From Ricordea florida (lineage: Eukaryota; Cnidaria; Anthozoa; Corallimorpharia; Ricordeidae): DNA of 64,000 bases. Each line of letters opens with the position of its first letter. Position 1 is the stretch's first letter. The stretch covers positions 3,156,655 to 3,220,654 of the forward strand of contig OX453274.1 of the NCBI GenBank assembly GCA_949710005.1, in the 5' to 3' direction. The notes under the pieces were generated by a model. The model did not search any database. It was not told where the DNA came from and saw nothing but the letters and a program-made list of their open reading frames with translations. Shown piece by piece: positions 1-8,100 of this stretch. The position numbers were made by a program, and so were the translations under genes.

Positions 1-254
1 AAAGGTTTAAATTCGGGGAACAAACTTTTTATGTTTTGCAACGCTTCCATCCTATTATCATATTTCTCACTAGGTAATTTAGGTCTAGCACCCTCCTTCT
101 CATATTCCCTACCACCAAATGAGGTTTCTTCCTCATCATCAAGGTTAATTAGACGAGTGGTTGATGATATTGGATCCATTTCCATATTTTCTCTATCAAC
201 ATCATCGCCTAGATCAGCTGGTTCAAATTTTGGTATATCTCCTCCTTCTTCCAT
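1..254 (-). CDS. N-terminal part of the coiled-coil/linker membrane protein (runs off the window)
   Basis: The start codon is at 252-254 and the frame stays open to the window edge. The visible ~84 residues are acidic and low in complexity, beginning MEEGGDIPKFEPADL. They resemble the acidic starts of the 319- and 419-residue proteins at 40847-41806 and 59875-61134, and the position is the same: directly upstream of the 130-142 residue gene. In those homologues the C-terminal third has conserved hydrophobic segments. Function unknown; a virion or membrane-remodelling role is a guess. The promoter-like motif lies at 278-286. Confidence 0.7.
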   Translation of the reverse strand, partial: MEEGGDIPKFEPADLGDDVDRENMEMDPISSTTRLINLDDEEETSFGGREYEKEGARPKLPSEKYDNRMEALQNIKSLFPEFKP

Positions 255-272
255 GATTTTTTACCAATTAGT

Positions 273-286
273 AAGAAATCTTTAAA
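273..286 (-). promoter_or_regulatory. Conserved upstream element of Polinton genes (instance 1)
   Basis: On the coding strand the box reads TTTAAAGATTTCTT. Its core ends 23 bases before the start codon at 254. The core TTTAAAGAT or TCTAAAGAT recurs before most genes of all three copies at nearly fixed spacing. It may be a TATA-like or initiator-type promoter; with a TATA role the transcripts would be almost leaderless. The function is inferred from recurrence only. Confidence 0.65.
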
Positions 287-304
287 CTGATCACATACAA
301 TTAC

Positions 305-733
305 CTAAAAGAATTTACTAACCATATAACCCAACGCCAACATACCACCACCTACATATACCATCTCACCCATCTTTTGATTGTCACTAGGCCTATAATA
401 ATCAGAGAATTTTGGTTCAATTCCAATTCCTCCATTCAGTCGGTCTTTAGATTCGTGTGTTTGACTATACAATTTCAAAGCTTCATCAGTATTGGAAATA
501 TTTTTTGAAGCCTGGTATTTTGCATCCTTTTGTTGTACTTTCCAATCAATGAGTTTCTGTCTTTTTTCTTGATATACAGCATAATCTTTTTGATATTTTT
601 CTATTGCCTTATCGTGTCGTATTCTTTCTTCATCTGTATTATCACCTGATAGAGATTTTGCAAGATATGAACCACCAACAAAAGCTGTAGCGTTCAAAAT
701 AGCTCCTCCAACCATCATTGCTATTGTTGCCAT
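305..733 (-). CDS. Small two-segment membrane protein, Polinton conserved (142 aa)
   Basis: Hydrophobic residues about 1-28, with a Gly/Ala-rich MVGGAILNATAFVGG stretch, and a second hydrophobic segment at the C-terminus (about 121-140) flank a charged Lys/Gln/Tyr-rich middle. The architecture suggests a protein anchored at both ends. Homologues at 42220-42612 and 61197-61589 are 130 residues and lack the short DRLNGGIGIE-type insertion just before the EPKFSDYYRPS motif. It sits 23 bases from the next minus-strand gene. No known function; its constant place among capsid genes suggests a virion or internal-membrane component. Confidence 0.75.
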   Translation of the reverse strand: MATIAMMVGGAILNATAFVGGSYLAKSLSGDNTDEERIRHDKAIEKYQKDYAVYQEKRQKLIDWKVQQKDAKYQASKNISNTDEALKLYSQTHESKDRLNGGIGIEPKFSDYYRPSDNQKMGEMVYVGGGMLALGYMVSKFF

Positions 734-756
734 TTGTTAGTCAATAGGTAAAATCT

Positions 757-975
757 TTAAGTTGGCAAAATCTTTTGATCCAATAAATAAGTTTTTAGGT
801 ACATACTACCTGACAATACAACCACCCATTTAGCATAATTTGTAATACTTGAGGATGGATCGTTCATAAATGATTCTTTCAGAGCCTTTTTAGCTACATA
901 TCCAACTCCAGCTGCTAATCCGATAATTACAGCTGAATCAGTAACAGTTTTCACAAGTTTGTTTTCATTTGACAT
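757..975 (-). CDS. Small two-segment membrane protein, Polinton conserved (72 aa)
   Basis: The protein starts MSNENKLVKTVTDSAV and has two predicted membrane segments: about residues 14-32 (Gly/Ala rich, GLAAGVGYVAKK) and about 47-63 (WVVVLSGSMYL). Between them is a strongly conserved loop with NDPSSSITNYAKW. Copies at 42619-42837 and 61593-61811 are nearly the same length and almost identical in the loop, which indicates purifying selection on a very short protein. Function unknown; a role as viral membrane or hole-forming protein is speculation. Confidence 0.75.
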   Translation of the reverse strand: MSNENKLVKTVTDSAVIIGLAAGVGYVAKKALKESFMNDPSSSITNYAKWVVVLSGSMYLKTYLLDQKILPT

Positions 976-995
976 AATTTTTTTTACTAAACAGT

Positions 996-1009
996 AAGAA
1001 ATCTTTAAA
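996..1009 (-). promoter_or_regulatory. Conserved upstream element (instance 2)
   Basis: Same 14-base box as at 273-286. The core ends 25 bases before the start codon at 975. Confidence 0.65.
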
Positions 1010-1036
1010 CTACTTATTTCATCTTTAGATTCGTTC

Positions 1037-1483
1037 TTATAACATTCCCATTTTCAGCGGAGCTGGTCCTACGGATTTTGGAATCTGTGTGGGTGGTGGT
1101 TGTGGTGTAGGAATATTTGGGGGTGGAACTTTGGTCGGTATTCTGTTTTCCTTCGAGTCTTTCTTATAATATCTCATAAACATATCAAATGCAGTAAACC
1201 CTATTCCGACAATGGATAAAACAGTAGTAAAAGATAGCTCTGGAATCCAAGCTTTTGTGGTTTCTTCTTCTTCATTGTAATTTCCTCGGGTTTTTTCTTC
1301 CTTTTCACGTTTCATTTCCCTGGCTAGCGCTTCTCTAGCTTTTTTGTGATATTCTGCTAATTTCTTACCAGCTGCAACTTTTTTAGGATCTTTTTCTTTA
1401 TCAGCTTTCTTTTTTTTAGTAGTAGGTGGATCCATTGTAATTTGTTCAACACCTCCGGTTCTTTCTTCTACTTCTTCGGACAT
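1037..1483 (-). CDS. Lys/Glu-rich single-pass membrane protein, Polinton conserved (148 aa)
   Basis: The first ~75 residues are dominated by Lys and Glu with a KKVAAGKKLAEYHKKA stretch, likely helical. One hydrophobic segment follows (about 81-104, WIPELSFTTVLSIVGIGFTAF), then a Pro-rich tail. Homologues at 42871-43401 (176 aa) and 61877-62248 (123 aa) keep the lysine helix and the membrane segment exactly but differ at both ends, partly through GC-rich insertions. The pattern suits a basic DNA- or capsid-facing tail anchored in a membrane. Function unknown. Confidence 0.75.
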   Translation of the reverse strand: MSEEVEERTGGVEQITMDPPTTKKKKADKEKDPKKVAAGKKLAEYHKKAREALAREMKREKEEKTRGNYNEEEETTKAWIPELSFTTVLSIVGIGFTAFDMFMRYYKKDSKENRIPTKVPPPNIPTPQPPPTQIPKSVGPAPLKMGML

Positions 1484-1501
1484 GATTTTTTACATAACCG
1501 T

Positions 1502-1515
1502 AAGAAATCTTTAAA
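1502..1515 (-). promoter_or_regulatory. Conserved upstream element (instance 3)
   Basis: Same box; the core ends 23 bases before the start codon at 1483. It lies inside the last codons of the upstream gene (stop at 1511), so promoter and coding sequence overlap. Confidence 0.6.
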
Positions 1516-2098
1516 TCATATCATGCCCACCAGCAGCCTGCTCAGTTTTGTTAGAATCCTCTGTATTAGTATTTGAAGAACCAGACCAGCTCTGCTGAAC
1601 TTCTTGTATTCCTTCGGGGCCCTTCGGGTCTTTGTTTATTTTAATGTGTTTAGCAACCTGGAATAGCCCGCTGGCAAGTGCTACCAATCTTCCACCTTTC
1701 AATGCTAAGAGACCTGCAAAGTTTGTTAGTTCACGATTAACCAACTCATCATTCTTCAAATCGGAACAAAGCGCATCAATGTTATCTACAGGAACCATGT
1801 AAGAAATGGCATGAGAAACTAATTTAAGAGATGAATCTACCAATCCAGCATTAATTTTCTTACCTAATACGGCTTGATATCTATTATAATATTTTTCAAC
1901 ATCTTTTTCTGTTAGTCTCTTTATATCACCCAGACTCATATTAACACCTAAATATTCCTTTGTAGTTCCAAGAACTGCGATAATAGCTAGTGATTCTTGT
2001 TTTATTTCAATATCATCTTCCTCGGTCTTTCCTCCGGTTTTTTCTTCTTCTACCTCAGTTCCTTCGGGTTGTTTTATATAATCTTCAACGTTTGTCAT
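1511..2098 (-). CDS. Polinton conserved alpha-helical protein (195 aa)
   Basis: I chose the start at 2098 (MTNVEDYIK) instead of an in-frame upstream ATG at 2125 because the other two copies begin MTGVEDYIEE and MTEVEDYIRL. An acidic N-terminal ~45 residues is followed by a conserved core of about 115 residues (ESLAIIAVLGTTKEYLGV to LASGLFQVAKHIKI), then a Ser/Asn/Glu-rich tail. No membrane segment is convincing; the core looks like an amphipathic helical bundle. It lies directly downstream of the packaging ATPase gene in all three copies, which suggests a packaging or structural role. Family not recognised. Confidence 0.75.
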   Translation of the reverse strand: MTNVEDYIKQPEGTEVEEEKTGGKTEEDDIEIKQESLAIIAVLGTTKEYLGVNMSLGDIKRLTEKDVEKYYNRYQAVLGKKINAGLVDSSLKLVSHAISYMVPVDNIDALCSDLKNDELVNRELTNFAGLLALKGGRLVALASGLFQVAKHIKINKDPKGPEGIQEVQQSWSGSSNTNTEDSNKTEQAAGGHDMI

Positions 2099-2145
2099 CT
2101 TTTTTTTCTTCCTTCGGTAATACATGGGTTATTTTTTAAATCACT

Positions 2146-2781
2146 TCAGGAAAAGAAAGGCCCCGAAGGAATCTCTAAATAACATTGAAATGGATAACGT
2201 AAACACAAACATAGTCTAGAATATTTTTCAGTTTTCAGGAGTTGTACAAACTTTTTACTAGTTTCAGAGTCTAAATCACCCCCATAATCTTCTAAAAGCA
2301 TCTTCATACCTTTCTGTGATGGATTATGGAATGAGACCACACAAGCCACATTTTCACGGAATGGTTTTGCTATGGATGTTAATTGCTGAGTGAGAACCCA
2401 AACTGATAAACCATGATGTCTTCCAGAAAATGCTAGATCTATAAACTTGTTCGATCGTTTCTTCAAATCATTAGATACAGCACAATCATCTAAAATTATT
2501 AGTGTATTTGTTCCTGAGAATAAAGTTTGACAATCAGTTAATAACTCGTTAATCTCATCTATATTACTTGCATCAGGCGATAATACATAGAAATGTTTAT
2601 CTTTATTAGCAAAATTATGATAGGTTTTATTTTTAGAAAAAGTCGGACATATTAAAACAATGTATTCAAAAACTTTTCGGAATGGTCCTCTGAGTTGATC
2701 AATGAGGTACTTTGTCTTTCCACAATTTGTTGGACCGGTTATAATACAATGAAAAGGAACTTTATCTCGTAATTCCTCCAT
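2146..2781 (-). CDS. Genome-packaging ATPase, FtsK/HerA (A32-like) family
   Basis: Residues 12-22 hold Walker A (TGPTNCGKT). Walker B follows near residue 94-100 (TLIILDDCAV), then a conserved SGRHHGLSVWVLTQQ block carrying the sensor-type glutamine. This is the layout of the A32-like ATPases that pump DNA into capsids of Polintons, virophages and nucleocytoplasmic DNA viruses. At 211 residues it is a normal short member. It lies next to the major capsid gene. The last few residues (IPSGPFFS) differ from the other copies where a GC-rich CCCCGAAGG insert sits. The homologues are at 44047-44673 and 63140-63766. Confidence 0.92.
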   Translation of the reverse strand: MEELRDKVPFHCIITGPTNCGKTKYLIDQLRGPFRKVFEYIVLICPTFSKNKTYHNFANKDKHFYVLSPDASNIDEINELLTDCQTLFSGTNTLIILDDCAVSNDLKKRSNKFIDLAFSGRHHGLSVWVLTQQLTSIAKPFRENVACVVSFHNPSQKGMKMLLEDYGGDLDSETSKKFVQLLKTEKYSRLCLCLRYPFQCYLEIPSGPFFS

Positions 2782-2845
2782 AATTTTTTTGTATTATAAC
2801 ATCAGGTTTTAAGTTAAATTTCATGTAATAATACTCCGGAGGAAA

Positions 2846-4090
2846 CTAGTACTTTATCGAATGTAAGTTTGAATTCATAATCTCCATCCTAGCATCAGCT
2901 ACAACAAACATATAACAGGTTATAGTACCAGATCCACTTTGTTTTCTTTTAATTTCTATTTTTACACCATCTTGCGCATTATTTAAGGCCAGTCCTCCTC
3001 CATGAATACCGTTGTCAGGGTGAGTTCTCATATCAATCCACAGAGCAAACTTATCAGCATAAAAATCCTTTTCCTTTACCGAGTGAAGCGAGGAACCACC
3101 CTCTCTTCCGAAACGTTTCTTTACCGACTCCCAGAGGTCTGATGGCATCATTCCCTTAGAGTATAAACGATTTGGTACACCATCAACATCTATATTGATC
3201 GAGGTGATACCCGGATTGAAAAAAAACTCAGAGTTACGTCCCCCTATAGTGCTGGGTAATATAAACAAACATAATATACCCGTCATTGATCTTCTAGGTA
3301 GATTAATATGCTGATTTATAACACCATCACCACCCAAGGATAAGGTAAAAGTTTTGTGTAGAGTGATATTTTCATAAAAGAATCCTTTACCAACCTGATA
3401 AGCTGCTTGAGCCTCACGAGCCAAGTATTCGCTTGAAATACAAGAATATTCCAACTCAAGGTTTTTGATTGAATATGTTGGAGTCTTAGTCTTGTCAGAA
3501 TAAATAACAATATCATTAACTAGAGCAAGTGTAATCTCAAAAATTAGTTGATGATCTAATGCCTTTGGATAGAAAACTCCGTGATCGTTGAGAATTGGAT
3601 GGTTTAGTGGGATACAGTACTTGGTGTTGTGTACTTTTGAAAGAGCTACTTCCCTGGCATCCGAGGTTACACCATCACCTGCTTTTGTTCTAAGTTTTCT
3701 CATGTTTTCAGAAGAAATACCTTGTTTTAATCTATCCGTGCGATCTTCAGATGTCAAGAATAAGTCATGATAGGTTTGAAATAGATCGTATCTTTGAGTA
3801 TCCTGTAATGTTTCACCACCAAAAAGAACCTTAAGTCTAGATACAAGATTACTACCTACATTATTCACAAGTGTGTTATTAGCATGCCCATCAACATCCA
3901 AGTCAAATAGTAGAGATACACTTCCAGGTACAATCACTAAATTCTCAGAAAGTTTTGGAATATTTATATATAGTGTTTCTCCAGGATTAGCGGAGGATGG
4001 ATTGAGAGTAATTCGATTCAGTATTGATTCTGCTTTCAAACCAAATGGCTCTCGTGGAATTCTGTTTGGATTAATTTTTTCAGACGTCAT
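2846..4090 (-). CDS. Major capsid protein, double-jelly-roll type (414 aa)
   Basis: The first half holds a beta-rich segment with LVSRLKVLFGGETLQDT followed by RYDLFQTYHDLFL, a signature I associate with Polinton/adintovirus hexon-like capsid proteins. The second half ends in a beta-rich region with NGIHGGGLALNNAQDG and a C-terminal VVADARMEIMNSNL motif. The length is somewhat short for the family but the copies at 44685-45935 (416 aa) and the window end agree. It should form the trimeric capsomers of an icosahedral virion. Assignment rests on motifs and neighbours; a structure prediction showing two jelly rolls would confirm it. Confidence 0.85.
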   Translation of the reverse strand: MTSEKINPNRIPREPFGLKAESILNRITLNPSSANPGETLYINIPKLSENLVIVPGSVSLLFDLDVDGHANNTLVNNVGSNLVSRLKVLFGGETLQDTQRYDLFQTYHDLFLTSEDRTDRLKQGISSENMRKLRTKAGDGVTSDAREVALSKVHNTKYCIPLNHPILNDHGVFYPKALDHQLIFEITLALVNDIVIYSDKTKTPTYSIKNLELEYSCISSEYLAREAQAAYQVGKGFFYENITLHKTFTLSLGGDGVINQHINLPRRSMTGILCLFILPSTIGGRNSEFFFNPGITSINIDVDGVPNRLYSKGMMPSDLWESVKKRFGREGGSSLHSVKEKDFYADKFALWIDMRTHPDNGIHGGGLALNNAQDGVKIEIKRKQSGSGTITCYMFVVADARMEIMNSNLHSIKY

Positions 4091-4114
4091 ATTGATTTAT
4101 AAGATACACATAAT

Positions 4115-4124
4115 AATCTTTAAA
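4115..4124 (-). promoter_or_regulatory. Conserved upstream element between divergent capsid and integrase genes
   Basis: The core TTTAAAGAT ends 25 bases before the capsid start at 4090 and touches the integrase ATG at 4124. The same arrangement recurs at 45961-45970, so the 33-34 base gap must serve both directions. Confidence 0.6.
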
Positions 4125-5107
4125 TGAGTTACTTATCAAAAATATACTATTCAACTTTTGGTTATTGGAAAGGATATTCTGCAATTCCTAAATTAGCTGA
4201 AAAAGCAAAAGTAAGTGAAGATGTGGCTAAACAATGGCTTGAGAAACAGGCAATATGGCAAATATATCTACCAACTCCAAAATATATTCCTAGACTGCAC
4301 TGGACTGTGGATAAACCTAATATGATTCAGCAAGCAGATTTATTATTTTTACCACATGATAGAGTTGGAAGAAAAACATATCGATATGCATTGGTTGTGA
4401 TTGATGTAGCCTCGAGATACAAAGATGCAGAACCATTAACCTCAAAAGAAAGTCATGAGATATCAAAAGCTTTTGAAAAAATATATTCCAGAAAGTTAAA
4501 ATATCCTAAAACATTAATTGTTGATCCCGGAAGAGAATTTATGGGTGATGTGACAAAACTTATGAATATACATAATGTAAAAATCCAGAGAAGTGAAGCT
4601 GGAAATCATAGAGCTCAAGCATTTGTTGAAAGGGCAAATAGAACATTAAGTGAACGATTATTTAGTCATCAATATGCACAAGAAATGATTAGTAAAGAAA
4701 GGTCTAGAGTATGGGTGAAACGATTACCAGATATTTTGAAAACTTTGAATAATACACCAACGAGAATAACTGGTAAAGAACCTGATAAAGTTATAAAAAT
4801 GAAAGAGGTTGATATTAAACCAAAAAAGTATAATCGAGTTGTTGGACTTGATGAAGTTAGGTTACCACCTGGTGTTAATGTTAGATACTTACTCTTTCCT
4901 GGTGAACTTGAGGGTGGTGAACGAAGAAGAGCTACTGATCCTATATGGAGTATTAAAATTTATGATCTTTCAAGGAGTGTAGTTTCACCCAATCAACCAG
5001 TTTTATATTATTTAGTGGATGGTCCTAGACGTGGATTTGTAAGGGAGGAGCTTCAAGTTGTACCCTATGATACTGAATTACCACCTGATTCTGTTTTGGT
5101 GAGATAA
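4124..5107 (+). CDS. Polinton integrase, retroviral (rve) type
   Basis: The catalytic triad is visible: D72 in QQADLLF, D134 in IVDPGREF and E169 in FVERANRT, with 34 residues between the last two, as in DDE integrases of Polintons and retrotransposons. The N-terminal ~55 residues look helical (AEKAKVSEDVAKQWLEKQA) and may replace the zinc-binding domain. The C-terminal ~100 residues (from about 240) include DPIWSIKIYDL and a beta-rich tail like a chromo/SH3-type integrase end. It is the only plus-strand gene of this copy. Its last 43 bases overlap the polymerase gene on the other strand. Confidence 0.93.
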   Translation: MSYLSKIYYSTFGYWKGYSAIPKLAEKAKVSEDVAKQWLEKQAIWQIYLPTPKYIPRLHWTVDKPNMIQQADLLFLPHDRVGRKTYRYALVVIDVASRYKDAEPLTSKESHEISKAFEKIYSRKLKYPKTLIVDPGREFMGDVTKLMNIHNVKIQRSEAGNHRAQAFVERANRTLSERLFSHQYAQEMISKERSRVWVKRLPDILKTLNNTPTRITGKEPDKVIKMKEVDIKPKKYNRVVGLDEVRLPPGVNVRYLLFPGELEGGERRRATDPIWSIKIYDLSRSVVSPNQPVLYYLVDGPRRGFVREELQVVPYDTELPPDSVLVR

Positions 5108-8100
5108 TGTCCGATTGCGAGGGTATGTATTTTATCTTCACAAATTATTCTCTTATCATCATCGGCAGATAGTGCAACTTTATTTTTAGTTTCAGAAAAA
5201 ACTTCGTGTTTGCGACTTCCAATCACATTCATCTTTCTATATTGTTTTTCACCTGTGAATAGACAATCCTTAAAATTATTAAACATTATTTTCTTTTTTA
5301 TAACTGCCATCTTAATTCCCTTACATTTCTTTACTTCATCATCATCATCCATTAGATAAGCGTATAACTTTGCTCTCAAACCTACAAACTCTTTAATTAT
5401 CATTCCGCCACACTCATCTTTAAACATTCCTATTAATTTCTTATTCACACCAGTCTCAATACCAGATGGATGGTCTTTGGGGTAATTACTAGTGTCAAAC
5501 ATTTTTCTAACATCTGGACTTATATCCTTATAAAAATCTTCTGTTTCTATCGCATATGCAAGGCTATCTGTATCCGTGAACAACAATTTAGCCCTATCTC
5601 CATATTTAGCTTTTATATAATTATAGTGAAATTCATACATTATTGTTTTACTTAAATCAAGAATACACATACCCAAGTAAACAGGTTTTTCAAATTTTAT
5701 ATCTGTTTTTCTCATATGGATGGCTACTAGATCTTCAGAAAATATAGTAAAATTTTTAAAGTTAGGTTTTGTTATTAATTTTTTCGCATCTTTTTGATTC
5801 GTAACTAATCGTATATCTACCCTTTTTCTTATGTTTTCCATGGTTTTACCAAAGACGGAATTATTCATCAATTTGAAGAAATCTTTTTCAAAATCATTGG
5901 TTGCTTTAGCTCTGAGTTTGGTATTCAAGTCAATGTAAGGTTTTAACCAAGCTGACTCTTCGAATTTAATACCTCTATGAATTTTTGTTACTTTTAATCC
6001 TAGACTTTCATAAAGTTTAAGGGTTTCGCGGTGAACTATATACTTTTTCTTGTTATTTAGGTTTGGGATTAATTTCTCTACCTTATTAACTACAAGCTTC
6101 TCTGGAGCTAGAGGATAATCATTATGTAAATCATGAATGTTATGAGGATATTCTAAATCAACCTCGATTATGCATGGTATATTTATCCAATTTTTAAGCT
6201 CTTCTTCTGTCATCCATTTAAAACCGTGAGTAGGTAGTGGTTTACTCATTCCTCCACCATATAAGTTATTTGCATCAAGATATTCTATATATATAATAGG
6301 CTTGTTTGGGTTATATTCTTTCATGTATGGGTTGTTAGCTTTTGCATATCTATTTGAGATCTGAGATACACCTCCTCGAACACCTTTCTCAAACATAAGC
6401 AGCATATTAATGTCAGTTAGTAACTCTAATTTCACTTTCGTTAACTTTAGCATAGCATCCCAAGCCAATCCGGGTGCGGTGTAATACCAAGTTGGATCTA
6501 ACCCATAGTTTTTAATACAAACATCTCTAAAGTTTTCGAATACATCCGCTAATAAGAGCACATCTGACTTAAGATAAATGTTATGATATTCTCTCATTGT
6601 TTTCATATTGAATGTTTCCCACACCTTTTTAGCATGTTGATAATCATCTTCTGTTATATCTTCATCATTTAATTTTGAATAGAATGCATCCTTTGGTGGT
6701 AGTTTAGTTTCATTTAATTTACAAAATCCATCAAAATGATCATATGAAAAAACACCTTTTCTCAACATTAAATTCGTCTTATCTCTAAAGTATTTTTTAG
6801 TTAGAGTTAGGTTCTTATCTGTTGGAGAAAGACACTTACTTTCAGCTAATAGACAATTCTTACATTGTCCACATTTACCAATACCTTTATACTTAATTAT
6901 CTTTCCATCTTCAATGTATCTCTTTATACAATCTCCTGGCTTACATACCTCACACTTTCCACATTTAGTAAGATTATAAACTAAGCTGCTTAGACTGGTT
7001 GACATAAATTTAAATGAATCTATGAATCTTAATTCCATCGTTATTTGTTCTATCTTACCAGTATTTTTATTAGTTTCGTAATCAACTACAACATATTTTG
7101 AGAAAGAAATATAATTTTCCTCATTATTTGGTATGCAATTTATTTTACCTTCTGTTTCAGCAAGATACTTGATAAAAAGATGACTATCATATCTAGATAG
7201 GTTGTGAATGCGTACTGGAATAAACAATGGTACCTGATAATGTAAATTACAAATATCATGAGCTGCCCCTCTATACTTTCCTGTTAGGTGGCAATGATCT
7301 ATTACCTTTCTATAATCTTTACATTTATTTCCCCAAAATTTTTCTCCACATATATGACATTTAGTGGCTTTTTTATGTTTAATTTTATCCTGTTTACTCA
7401 TCTCAATATTATTTTCATATTTTTCCTTGTTGGATTTGATAATTTTGTAAATTTCCTTAGCTTCTAACTCTAAATTTTTTACAAATCTCCGTTCTACATT
7501 ATCGTCTGGGGATTGAGCAGTGTATTGTTTAAGTTCGGGTTTAAATATTTCATCATCAAAACACTTTTTAAGATAACAGTATCCTGATGGTTTGTGCATC
7601 TGATATTTTTCAGTATAACTTTTACTTTCATCTGGAGAACATGTATCTATTTTCTCTAAAAAACACTCTAAGTCTGCATCTATAGAAAATGGTACTTTCA
7701 TTTTTCTGTTAAAATTAGAGAATTTAATATTTTTTGGGGTTCCATCTTTTTCTTTCGGCAATTCAATCCTAACTGCTTCGTGATCATAACAAATTTCTTT
7801 ATGTTCTTTTAATGTCTGTTCTGAATAAAATGAGCATAGACAATTATCACAATGGAATCGGGCATGACCATCTTTGTTATAATCTTTATTAATTAACCTT
7901 CCTATATTCTTAATCCAGCAGTAATGAGTTGTAACATTGTTTGAAATAAGAAGTAAATTTATTTTTTCCACATTTAATTTTTTACTTCTTCTAATTATTG
8001 TTAACTTACCCTCATAACCGAAAACATTAATTCCATATGGATTTTGACTTTCAAACTTTTTTATTCCATCCACCGAAACAGGAAAATCTATTCCTGACCA

